From: Trichopria drosophilae
Lineage: Eukaryota > Arthropoda > Insecta > Hymenoptera > Diapriidae
Assembly: GCA_030407085.1 (NCBI GenBank)
Contig: CM059583.1
Location: forward strand, 81,616,001-81,680,000
Direction: 5' to 3'
Length of the DNA: 64,000 bases
The position numbers and the translations under genes are program-made. Shown here in pieces: positions 54,436-64,000 of the stretch (position 1 is its first letter; each line of letters starts with the position of its first letter). Below the pieces are notes generated by a model that did not search any database, was not told the DNA's origin, and was given only the letters and a program-made list of their open reading frames with translations.

Positions 54436-55640
54436 ATGGGTTGTCCCGAAAAAAAACGGTCCCGAACGGCGAAAATAGATAGAGGTTCGTTATCAATTTT
54501 CGGGCATTGAACGAAAAGACGATCGGTGACGCTTATTATTTACCGGTTACCCCATACCTAATATCGTCGATATATTGGACCAACTCGGACAAGCCTCATA
54601 TTTCACCACGCTTGATCTGAGTTCTGGTTTTCATCAAATAAAAATGGAAAACCGAGACGCGCACAAATCGGCGTTTTCAACACCTTACGCACATTACGAA
54701 TACTAGCGTTTGCCAAACGGCATAAAAAATGTCCCAACTGCATTCTAAAGACTAAGGGATATATCACTTATCTGACCTGCAAGGAATACAAATGCTGGTA
54801 TGTATAGATGATATTGTCAACTCCGCAAAGAATCTAGATGATCATGGAAAGAAATTCAACCGTCTGATAGTCCGGATGGACCATGCAAACCCAACTCTAG
54901 AGCCTCAGAAATGTCTTTTCCTGTGCAGAGAAGCATGATATCGAGGCCACATAATTTGTGAGTACGAGGTGAAACCATACCCCCGAAATTTAGAAGCGGT
55001 GGACAAATTTTCGCGGCCCAAGGACCAGAAACAGGTAAAACAATTTCTTGGCTTGGTGGGATAACTTCGGAGATTCGTGGGAGACTTCGTGAAAATTGCA
55101 TACCCCCTAACGTTTCTCCTACGAAAAACAGTACCTTTCGAATGGGGGAAAGAACAAGAGGAATCATTTTAAACGTTAAAAGCAAAGTTGTACTTCGCCC
55201 CTATACTAAACCTGCCGGATTGTACAAAACCGTTCGTAGTAACGACTGGAAACCTCAGGATATGGGCTGTGAGGGATCCTGACACAGGGGAAATAGGAAA
55301 GAGCATCCCGGGGGCATAGGCGTCTAGGAGTCTGAAAGACACTGAGGCATGATACCCGATTGGTGATAAGGAGATGCTCTGGATAGTTTTCGCGGTCGAA
55401 GAATTTCCCCATTACATATACGGCAGAAAATGTACAATCGTCACAGATCACGAACCACTGATATACCTTAAAGATATGAAAGTAAAAAACACTTAAAGAA
55501 AAAAAAACTACGCATGCACAGATTTCGAACAAAATTACATGGCTATGAATACGAAGTAATATGTATAAGAAAAGTAAATGTAACGTGAATGCAAATGCAC
55601 TTTCACGAAATCTCCATGATTTAACCGAAAACATGCAACG
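54436..55640 (+). pseudogene. Ty3/gypsy RT and RNase H, remainder
   Basis: Continuation of the element interrupted at 49,303. The plus strand reads in broken frames: WVVPKKNGPERR, YPIPNIVDILDQLGQASYF, TLDLSSGFHQIKMENRDAH, SAFSTPYAHYEY, then the catalytic MLVCIDDIVNSAKNL (54,801-54,836), EYEVKPYPRNLEAVDKFSRP, KQVKQFLGLVG, LRRFVGDFVKIAYPLTFLL, FVVTTGNLRIW and TDHEPLIYLKDMKVKN. YVDD reads CIDD. Several stops and a frameshift near 54,560 show decay. The RNase H end (DALSRN-like) is near 55,600. Integrase and 3' LTR are not recognisable. Confidence 0.85.
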
Positions 55641-56430
55641 ATGAAAACAAAAACTTCCGAATAAGAGCGAATCTATTACCACTCAGACAGAAAAAAGCAA
55701 TCGAACGAAGATTCAGGAGACGGAAAAAATATCATCAATATAATACTAGACGTAGATCAGATTCTAACTCAGGGTACTCAGCGGACCGTAAAATAAAACG
55801 ACCAAATCACAACGCCGATGCCACAAAACAATAACAAACTGAGGAAGAAACATCAAAAGGAACCATTATTCGACCTAGGTACTTCGCTAAACAAACATTG
55901 GTATTGGGAAACAGTTGAATCTGACGCTCAAGAAACCCCTAGAAAACTCAAAAATGCAGCGGTAACTGGATCAAACTTCGCCCATATCGCATGAAGATCG
56001 ATAACACGCGCAAAATGACGCGAAAATAAATATAGAAAACCCACCCACGCCAATAAAAACGAAATAGCCATGTTTAGCTCCTATGGTAATGGATTCCGAT
56101 TTTATTAACGAATGTCCCGACGTTGCCGAAAATGTAGTTTAGGACATTAATAAATTCATGGCAAATCGAAATGAAGATCATAGGCATCAAAATGAAGATC
56201 GTAGAGCCTCCATGTTCGAACAGCATTCGACGGCAGCATTCAGAACCGATCTTAATGAATTTGTTTAAAATACTCGTGAATGTATATGCATTATCGTAGA
56301 CCTGCGATAATTTTGAGATTAACATTTGTTTGCAACCAATTCTTAGTACATGTAATTATCCTTGGAACACGAGTTACCGAACATCCATTACATTAAAGTA
56401 TATCAGCATAAACATCCAAGAATACATGAA
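55641..56430. other. No recognisable gene; gypsy 3' part or flank
   Basis: Lysine- and glutamine-rich decayed frames on the plus strand may be the spacer after RNase H. No integrase motif (HHCC, DD35E) was found. Confidence 0.5.
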
Positions 56431-56439
56431 TAACAAATG

Positions 56440-58035
56440 TTTTTCGGGTTGCTAAGTACTAATATGATATCAGAATTCGAAGATTCAAAATGGCGGATAC
56501 AATATGGCGGACAAAATTTCAAAAATTTCTTCGAATTAGACGTAAATTTGATTTTACATTTGTAGTTGATTCAGGCATAAGTTTTTATTAGGGGGTTTTC
56601 GAGGTGGCTGATTACGAATCCGAACAAAGAATTTTCAAATTCAAAATGTCCGATCTGATATGGCGAACAATAACGTTATAATTATTTACATGCGCTTGAG
56701 ATTTGTTGCTCAGTGGTTTACATGTAATCTGTAGTTTCAGATAAGGAATCTGATTCCTATATTAAACATTTCAAAATGGCGGATTAAATATTACGGAAAA
56801 TTTTTTTTTAGTCGCTTATTTCAGCTGGTGCAAAAATAAAAAGAGATCGAGATGTGGAAGAAAGAAGTTTATTTTAACCAAAAATTTATTTACAACGTAT
56901 GACATTTAATCATTCTTCATCAGAACTGTCGTTGGAGATATTTTCAATTATTACCTCAAGAGCATCTGAAGTCAGATTCACTCTTTTCCGGTGTTTTATT
57001 TCGCCAGATAAACTAACTTTAGGGTTCGCTCTATTTGTTATATATATATTTGTTATATATAATATTTATATATTGCTCATATTTGAAAAACATCTATATT
57101 AGTTGTTTTCCATGATATATTTCGAGAATGCCTGTCACCAGTAATCTCTGAAGTTTGGAAGACATTTTCAAAAAATCATCGGGCCGTGTTACCATCATTA
57201 CTGGAGCCAAAACCAGGTTTCGGAAAATCTACTCTCAGTCCCATATTTTGCATAAATTTAGCCTGTATTTCTTTTGTATGCTGCATTCAATGCAGCTTTG
57301 GTGCCGTCTTCCTCATTCACCTATTCAGTACAAATAAATCATTAAGCATTTCTTTTCTATCCAATCAAATGCCGTGAAACATATTTTGACCCGTTAACGT
57401 CAACAATGTGCGTTCTTCAAATTTTCATTAAAGATTTTGTAGACTATAAAATTTAGCTAAGCAAATGATGATGTTACATTCCTCAAAGTGTTAACAATAA
57501 AAATATGGTCATGGAACTCTACAAAGAAAATGCCTATTTGAACAGTAACCCTTTCAGGGGCACATTTTTCTATTGAACAAATTATTTTTGTCAATGGTGA
57601 TTTTATAGTTTTTGAGGTCGCTGATTACGAATCTGAACTTAAAATTTGAAAATTCGAAACGGCGGCGGATCCAATATAGCGGACCGAAATTTGAAAAGTT
57701 ACTCGTATTGAATGAATTTCTTTTCTCTGGGGATTTCGGGTCGCTGATTACGAATCTGAAAGAAGAATGTGACAATCCAAAATGGCGGGGCCAATATGGC
57801 GTACGAAAATTTGAAAAGTTACTCTAATGCGACACAAAATGTGAATCTAATATATAATCTAGATGGTGAATCTAAATATTACCTGTGAGGGTTTTCGAGA
57901 TTGCTGATTACGAATCTAAAGATAGATTATGCAAATTCAATATAGCAGACGAAATATTCGAAAATTAGCAGTTAAATGTCAATTATTTTTATAAGCATCT
58001 TCGAAGTTGCTAATTATGATTTCAGTGGCATAAAA
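56440..58035 (+). repeat. Degenerate repeat family with 'GAGGTCGCTGATTACGAAT' heads
   Basis: Heads occur at about 56,601, 57,614, 57,738, 57,897 and 58,003, each followed by AAATTTGAAAA- or AAAATGGCGGA-type words. Spacing is irregular (about 124, 159 and 106 bases for the last four). A unique stretch of about 850 bases (56,760-57,600) separates the first head from the others. The family is related in its head to the repeats at 16,050, 18,918 and 24,060. No coding capacity. Confidence 0.75.
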
Positions 58036-58039
58036 TGTT

Positions 58040-58968
58040 TACTAGGTGCATCTAATTCTCCTTCTTAGCATAACCCAGAACTAACGGCGTGGACGTGGGG
58101 AGAATCTAGTTGCTTGTTTTTTTTTTGTATGTTATCTTGCTTTTAAGTATGTTTCGAAACAATTTGATCCTAGCTGAATGCACAACGGAATGTTACAGCT
58201 TTTAAAAAAAATGTCCGCTTTTCAAAATCCTTCCTACTACAGTATCCACCCACACCTTCTTCGACTTTTCAAAGCAGCAGGGAAATGAGGTACCTGTGAT
58301 GTTCTAATGGTTTCCGTAGTTATAATGGGTTTTTGCTTTGTTCAATGGAGATATTACTTCCTTTCGGTGGACGATTTGGAACCCCTATTAGAAATTCAGC
58401 TACTGATAATTGAAAATCTTTTAGCAGTAATTGTTTTTTTTTTTGGAACATTTGATTGTAAATTAATTATGATTATGAAAGAATGTACCAGCGTTACGTC
58501 CACAAAATGCCAAAAGATTCGATGCCACCATTTTTTACTTTTGCAACTTATCTGGTAAGATGATTTTAGCATGTCAGCGGTTTTTTCATAAACAATAATT
58601 AGACAGTCTATTATTTTCCTTATTTCTTAGAAAAATGAATAAACTGCTACAGTCTAAATATCAAAATTAGCAAAGTTAGAAGCAAACATAGGTCTTCTGG
58701 CGTAAAGCGGGAACGAATACAAAAAATTCATTTTGTTATAACTTTAATTATTGTTACAATTTTTAATTCAAATTTTGCATGGAGGTATATTTTGTTATAA
58801 ATTTTTCTTATGATGCACGAAATCGGAATTAAAATATATTTTTTTGCTCGAAAAACAATTATATTATTAAAAAAATACCGTAACTATGAAAAATCATTTA
58901 AAAAACCTAATTTTTGGCAATTAAAAAAAATATAGCCTACCAAAAATTAAATCGAATGTATGTTAAAG
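58040..58968. other. No supported gene
   Basis: The plus-strand frame 58,307-58,558 (MVSVVIMGFCFVQW) is hydrophobic and ends at a CTG|GTAAGA donor-like site, but I recognise no family; it could be a chance frame. Confidence 0.4.
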
Positions 58969-58970
58969 TA

Positions 58971-60520
58971 CAGTAGAACCTCGGGACTTCGACGGGCCGA
59001 ACAGTGTGCTTTCTTACCTTCCAGTGCCGACTCTACCATGTACAGTCTGTGGTTTGTAGCTAGTGCTATCGCCGTATATATTGTACAACCTATCGGTCAA
59101 TTCTTATTAGTTTTTACTAATATTTAGTTTGTAAATAGCAAAGTGTAGTAATTCGTAAATACAAAAAAACAATAAACCATACCTAACCATGAAATTAGTC
59201 TAATAATTATACTAATTTGTAAGCCTTAATGTTTTATTAGTTTCGATACTACTGAGAACTTTGTACTCAGTTTGTCTCCAAATCAAGTTCGAGATCTCCA
59301 AATCTGTCTTATAAGTGCTACTAAAAATTTAATTTAGGTTAAAAAGCTGCAGAAAATCAAAATAAAATATTTTAATATCAACGAATATCGTTTAACGTTA
59401 TTATTTTTCATTAATTATTACTTAAATTTTAAAACTTCAATCTTTTAACTGTCGGTAACCTGTACAATTTTTGTCGAATATATGTGATAGACTTCAAGAT
59501 CTTGAATTCGATTGGGAGACTTGAGTCTGAGTCGTGACTAATAATGTCTTTATGTTTGTTTTTGTTGCAATCATTAGTAATGAAAATGTCTGCTTAAAAT
59601 GTAAGTAGCACTTGGTTTTATGTAATTGCTATTCCACAAATATTTACATTGAATACGTACAGTCGTCAAAATAAATAAGAAAATAATTGAATAAATAGAG
59701 ATCTTAAAAATATGTATAAAAAAAATTTGCATTAAAAAAATTATTTTAGTAGGTCACAAGTGCTCTCCTAAAATCTACAATTAAAAAATAATTAGTTTTT
59801 TTATTAATGAAAATTTAGCATTTTTAAATTTATTAATATAATAATTTCATAAATATATTCATTAAAAGAATATGTGACTTAGGAAAGTCGCATGTGCTCT
59901 CTTTAAAATTTCAATTAAAAATTAATTATTTTTTTTTAATTAAAAAAAATTTATTAATATAATTTAAAAATGTGTTAATTTGATAAATTTTCATTAATAA
60001 AAAATAACTGGGATAGGCCATATGTGCTCAATTCAATGTTGAAATTAAAAATTGATTTTTTTTGTTTATTAATGAAAATTTATTAATTTAGTAATTTCAT
60101 AAATTTTCATTAATAAAAATAATTTTTTTACAAATATGTATATTACTTACCTTGTTTGACGAAATGTCCAAAGTACGGTGTCGAAAATTTGCAACTGTTA
60201 ACTTTTCGTGTATGTAAATGATTTGAATGACCTAAAATAACTGATTAATTTTCGACGAAATTTGTCGAACATAGGCAACACAACATAGTCAAAATTTTTT
60301 GTTTTGGCGCAATTTATTTAAATTATATACATACCTATACATGCCCGTATACGTACATATTCATACCTAATGCCGATCAACAGCAGTTGCGGTGGGGCTC
60401 TCATCGGGATTCGCGACGGCCCTGAACTAACCTACCTTATGCGCAGAAACGAAACGCGTTTATCGTCGAATTCGTGAGTCACACGGAACACTGGGCCGTC
60501 GAAATCCCGGGGTTCTACTG
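58971..60520. mobile_element. Pogo/Tigger-type MITE with CAGTAGAACCTC ends
   Basis: Ends are CAGTAGAACCTCGGGACTTC at 58,971 and its near complement ending TTCTACTG at 60,520, flanked by TA at 58,969-58,970 and 60,521-60,522. The inverted repeat covers about 28 bases (through CGACGGGCC). The CAGTRGAACCTC end plus TA duplication is characteristic of pogo/Tigger elements. No transposase frame is present in its 1.55 kb, so it is non-autonomous. Within it at 59,720-60,130 are three imperfect repeats with CATATGTGCTC / CATGTGCTCTC and ATTAATAAA-type words. Confidence 0.88.
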
Positions 60521-60522
60521 TA

Positions 60523-61735
60523 CTGTTATCAAACTATACACGAAAAAATGTTCAGACCTCTAGAGGTCGTCACTTCGGGAGAATCCGATTTTAGTCTTAA
60601 AAAAAACGCGTTTTTTTAAATTCATTTGTTTATGACTAACTATAAACAAATAAACTATTGCAAGTTGCTATGAAAATCTTATAACTTATGTCTTTATGAA
60701 CCTAAAAATTTTGAAGGGCTTTTACATAATTTTCCAAACAAGACACCTTCATTTTAAGAGGTAACCCCATTCGGGTGTGCAATGGCGTAGGGAAAACTAC
60801 CCTTGTGGAAAAAAAACCTGTGCCGGATACCACAGTCGATAAATACATCGATGCTGTCCCTAACAAAGCGTAAGTTCTCAATCAGATTTATCGTTTGTGG
60901 TTAAATACGATTCTCCAACCGCTTCCAGTAGTCGGCGGCAGGTATGGGGTAATAGGCTCTCAAAAGGAATTTCACATTTCGTTTCCGTTATTTCCATATT
61001 GTCTGGATACGACGCATTTTCTGCACTTAGCACCGCATTATATGACGAATACATGTGGCCGCGATCCAAACATCTCTTCCTTATACGCATTTTTTGTGAT
61101 ATTGTGAGTCACTATGAGAAATAATTCTTCAAGTTTATTTATTTTAGGGGCTTTCTTCCCAACGAGACAATTGGTGAACATGTGAATGTCGACTGCTTCA
61201 CATCGAACACGTGGTCCGGTGTCAGTTGAAAACCCAAATCGATATTGCCGGGAAGGATGTTTCGAAACAGTCAGATGTTTTTATTCGAATAACTCGACGC
61301 TTGCGGATGATATTAAAATCATCAGGGTGTATCTAAAAGACCGGAATCGACCTACATCCGGATATAGGTTTTTTTTTTTTCGGAATCGAATGGCGCTGGA
61401 AATAATTTTCTGGAATGTAGGGTTTTTGTTAATTGAACGTTAAAAACGTATTTATTACGGTTGGACTGCCTGTTTTAGTTCGTTCGCGGGTTTCGTTGAC
61501 AGTTGAAAATCAAATTCAAAATTCCCGGGAAGGCAGGTTAGTACTGACAACTGATGGCAGGCGATTTCTAACCAATATTACCAAGCCCATTCGTAGAAAG
61601 GAACGGCTTCTAGTATGACTTAATGAAACGAGTCAAGAACGATTATTGCTATTATTAATATGACTTCATTAATTTATGTACTAACCTTACTCTTTTCGTC
61701 GCCCAGGATACTGAAGCGCTATTAACCTTTTTACG
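60523..61735. other. No recognisable gene; contains one pair of imperfect repeats
   Basis: GACAGTTGAAAATCAAAT and CCGGGAAGGCAGG near 61,498-61,536 echo GTCAGTTGAAAACCCAAAT and CCGGGAAGGATG near 61,220-61,262. Nothing coding is supported. Confidence 0.5.
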
Positions 61736-61737
61736 CC

Positions 61738-62240
61738 GGGGGTGGCCGATATATCGGCCAGTTAAGATTTTTTAGTACTTTGGCTAGAAAGTTCGTACAC
61801 TAATGTTTTTAGCCATGCAGGAGATAAAAAATATACTAAAAAAAAATTAGCATCATCTTTGACCTTGAAAATAGTCAGTTGAAGGTCAAAAAAATTTTTT
61901 TTTTTATTTTGGCTTTCTACTTGGTGTCCTTATGTTTTTTGGCCTTCTGAACACGGGAAAAATAATAAAAAAAATCTTGGAGTTGTTTTTGACCTTGAAA
62001 ATAGCCATTTCAAGGTCAAAGCAACTATTTTTGCTATTTTTACGTTTTACTTGGTTTCCCTGGGGTTTTCAACGTGCTGAATACAGGAAAAATAATCAAA
62101 AAATTCTTGGAATTATTTTTGACCTTGAAAATAGCCATTTCAAGGTCAAAATTTTTTTTTCTTATACCGGCTTGTTACTTGGTATCCCGAAGTTTTTCGT
62201 CTTCGACTTTTACTTCATACTTGATTTAGAAAACGTTTAG
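61738..62240 (+). repeat. Tandem repeat, three to four units of about 130 bp
   Basis: Each unit has GACCTTGAAAATAG, a short spacer and CAAGGTCAAA, then a T-rich stretch and CTTGGT. The palindromic cores lie at about 61,858-61,890, 61,988-62,020 and 62,118-62,150, so the period is 130. The unit has no protein sense. Confidence 0.88.
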
Positions 62241-62395
62241 GTCAATCTTTGATTCTAAAAGTAATCATTTGGACCTAACTACGTCACAATATGATTGTCA
62301 AATAATTGAAAAAATTTCTGATTTGTTTTTTGGCTTTCGCTCTTTGCGTCACCCAGGATCAACGAACGTGGACGTGGCGAAAATATGATCCCTTT

Positions 62396-62623
62396 GGGGT
62401 GCTTTTTTACTGTGAGTCCCCTTGCCACTCACTGGGGTGCTTTTTTACTGTGAGTCCCCTTGCCACTCACTGGGGTGCTTTTTTACTGTGAGTCCCCTTG
62501 CCACTCACTGGGGTGCTTTTTTACTGTGAGTCCCCTTGCCACTCACTGGGGTGCTTTTTTACTGTGAGTCCCCTTGCCACTCACTGGGGTGCTTTTTTAC
62601 TGTGAGTCCCCTTGCCACTCACT
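62396..62623 (+). repeat. Six perfect copies of a 38-bp tandem repeat
   Basis: Unit begins GGGGTGCTTTTTTACTG and ends CCACTCACT. Six identical copies end 15 bases before the piggyBac stop codon (62,638). No spacers, so it is not a CRISPR array. Perfect identity suggests recent expansion. Confidence 0.97.
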
Positions 62624-62637
62624 TGAAATAGATTACA

Positions 62638-64000
62638 TTACGACAGTGTAGCTTGTGTGTGGTACTCTTCGAAGCACGGTACTATGCAGAGAGAGATATC
62701 ACAAGTTTTGCATTTATAACTTGTTCGACGTCTAACGTTTCGTAAGTAACACACGTGGCATCTTTGACTTTTAGTCTGACCCGGGAAATGACGACCAGTC
62801 AATCGATTTGGATGGGAGATGTTGAGTCCTTGAGGGATAGTTTCAGCGGGATCGAGTTTGAGCAGTGCTCTGGCAACCTCCATACGAAATGATGGGAATG
62901 GAATATGTCCTTTATTTTTCATTTTGAACAAAGCATGAGCATTTGACAGACATAAATCTAGTAGGTGATAGAAAAGTTTGCGGTACCACTTCATAGTTTT
63001 ACGAATCGTTTGAGATATAGACAACTGTCTATCGACGTTATCTACGCCGCCCATGTTTTGGTTGTATTCAAGAACACAAGTAGGCTTTATGATGTCTTCG
63101 TTTGTTTGATAATTCTTTTTCCCAGTAGAACTGAATTGAACTTCGTGCACAGAACTAAGCATACGAACGCTGCGCTTATCCTCCCATTTCATTGCTACCC
63201 AAACATCATTGTGAGCAACTTGCACTTCACCTCGAGACAATTTATCTTCAAGCTTTGGCATTCCCTTTCTGTTCGCTTTTACTGTACCACACAATCCTGT
63301 TTCACGTTCGTGTAAAAATTCTGCCAGAGTGGGAGATGTATACCAATTGTCTACGTACATTACGTGACCTTTGAAAAAGTAGGGTTGCAAGAAGTGAGCG
63401 ACGATATCGCCAGTTACACCTAAACCAAACTTGTCATAGTCAGTGGCTGCACCACAGTAAATAACGAAACCTAAAATAAAGCCAGTTTCGCAGTCGACTA
63501 TTTCAAAAATCTTTATACCAAAACGACTTCTTTTCAATGGGATGAACTGCTTGAAACGAAGCCTTCCTTTCCACAACAACAGACTCTCATCTATGCATAG
63601 ATTTTTGCCTGGAAAAAGAGCTTCTGCAAACTTAGCTTGTAGGTAGTTTATTACTGGCTGGATTTTTCGTAATGGATGATTTGCCATTTCTGCGTCATCA
63701 TTTTCGTTATCATAAAAATGTAAATAACGCAAAATTTGATCGTACCTATCGCGAGTCATCGTTTGGCCAAAAATTGGAGTGAGCAGCATTGGATCTGTAG
63801 ACCAATAACTTCTCAAATCACCTTTCTGTATATGGCCCATTAGAATCGAAAGACCAATAAACTTTTCAAATTCGTCTTCAGAAAGAGGATACCAAGCTTT
63901 CATATGAGAAGTTGGATTTGCTTCTTTGTGATTTTGTGCTTCATACTGATTTGTTTCGTTTATGATCATTTGAACCAAATCAGCATCAAAGAAATATTTG
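62638..64000 (-). CDS. piggyBac transposase, uninterrupted, N-terminus outside window
   Basis: The minus frame is open from the window edge to a stop at 62,638; the first ATG in the window is at 63,978, but codons upstream (KYFFDADLVQ) are open and family-like, so the true start is to the right. Motifs: YWSTDPMLLTPIFGQTMTRD, the first catalytic aspartate in NLCIDESLLLWKGRLRF (63,589-63,591), the second in GHVMYVDNWYTSP (63,349-63,351) and the third in MGGVDNVDRQLS (63,040-63,042). The C-terminus has a cysteine/histidine cluster CHVCYLRNVRRRTSYKCKTC, then CIVPCFEEYH, the zinc-binding domain that recognises element ends. All three aspartates are present and no stop interrupts about 450 codons, so the enzyme could be functional, or a domesticated copy. 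The tandem array at 62,396-62,623 abuts its 3' end. Confidence 0.92.
   Translation of the reverse strand, partial: KYFFDADLVQMIINETNQYEAQNHKEANPTSHMKAWYPLSEDEFEKFIGLSILMGHIQKGDLRSYWSTDPMLLTPIFGQTMTRDRYDQILRYLHFYDNENDDAEMANHPLRKIQPVINYLQAKFAEALFPGKNLCIDESLLLWKGRLRFKQFIPLKRSRFGIKIFEIVDCETGFILGFVIYCGAATDYDKFGLGVTGDIVAHFLQPYFFKGHVMYVDNWYTSPTLAEFLHERETGLCGTVKANRKGMPKLEDKLSRGEVQVAHNDVWVAMKWEDKRSVRMLSSVHEVQFSSTGKKNYQTNEDIIKPTCVLEYNQNMGGVDNVDRQLSISQTIRKTMKWYRKLFYHLLDLCLSNAHALFKMKNKGHIPFPSFRMEVARALLKLDPAETIPQGLNISHPNRLTGRHFPGQTKSQRCHVCYLRNVRRRTSYKCKTCDISLCIVPCFEEYHTQATLS

Noticed and set aside
58307..58558. Membrane-protein exon with donor site
   Set aside because: Hydrophobic but T-rich, no family resemblance, no partner exon found.
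62396..62623. CRISPR-like array
   Set aside because: Units are perfectly adjacent without spacers and the context is eukaryotic.

Overview
The window looks like a transposon-rich, AT-rich intergenic or heterochromatic stretch of an arthropod nuclear genome, most likely an insect. The order is not certain: the element mix (piggyBac, IS630-like transposases, hAT, R4/Dong-type LINE, Ty3/gypsy, DIRS) is compatible with a hymenopteran, but nothing here proves it. There is no operon structure, no bacterial gene and no rRNA. Almost every recognisable reading frame belongs to a mobile element. The one convincing host-like coding sequence is a short pair of exons on the plus strand (30,813-31,268) encoding a BRCT-type segment that resembles TopBP1.

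Layout. 1-1.7 kb: decayed Ty3/gypsy pol and gag, minus strand. 2.6-4.4 kb: dead piggyBac with an intron and a tRNA-derived SINE inside it. 5.3-7.7 kb: Mutator-like transposase remnant split by a foldback MITE. 8.9-15.25 kb: degraded DIRS-type tyrosine-recombinase retrotransposon with inverted terminal repeats, itself carrying a 1.28 kb Tc1/mariner-type MITE (13,142-14,417) with a tRNA-like sequence. 16-19.3 kb: LINE fragments (ORF1-like coiled coil plus RT C-terminus) bracketed by copies of a 142-bp repeat. 19.5-21.3 kb: two IS630/Tc1-like transposase copies head to head. 21.3-22.3 kb: LINE endonuclease/RT fragment. 22.4-28.6 kb: one hAT transposase in three pieces, interrupted by a solo LTR (23,036-23,913, CTAT target duplication) and other repeats. 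29.8-31.3 kb: TopBP1-like exons.

32.66-40.62 kb: a very large foldback structure whose arms are arrays of a roughly 160-bp repeat in opposite orientation. A 5.6 kb ZMYM1-like hAT (34,311-39,910, 8-bp duplication GGTATAAG) sits in one arm, with a transposase intact but for one frameshift. 40,864-42,530: Tc1-like element with long inverted repeats. 42.6-55.6 kb: one Ty3/gypsy element on the plus strand, opened by two LINE copies of R4/Dong type (44.27-48.97 kb) and by a 5.12 kb Mutator-like transposon (49,304-54,426) with a 9-bp duplication. That transposon encodes a DDE transposase and a second gene with a Ulp1/C48-type cysteine-protease remnant. 56.4-58.0 kb: degenerate repeat family. 58,971-60,520: pogo/Tigger-type MITE. 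61.7-62.6 kb: two tandem arrays. 62,638 to the right edge: uninterrupted piggyBac transposase that runs out of the window.

The relative ages can be read from nesting: the gypsy, DIRS and first hAT are old hosts; the MULE with its protease gene, the ZMYM1-like hAT, the R4 LINE, the Tc1 with long repeats and the right-hand piggyBac are younger arrivals with readable ends or long frames. Splice sites and element ends were judged by eye only; no alignment or database search was run.
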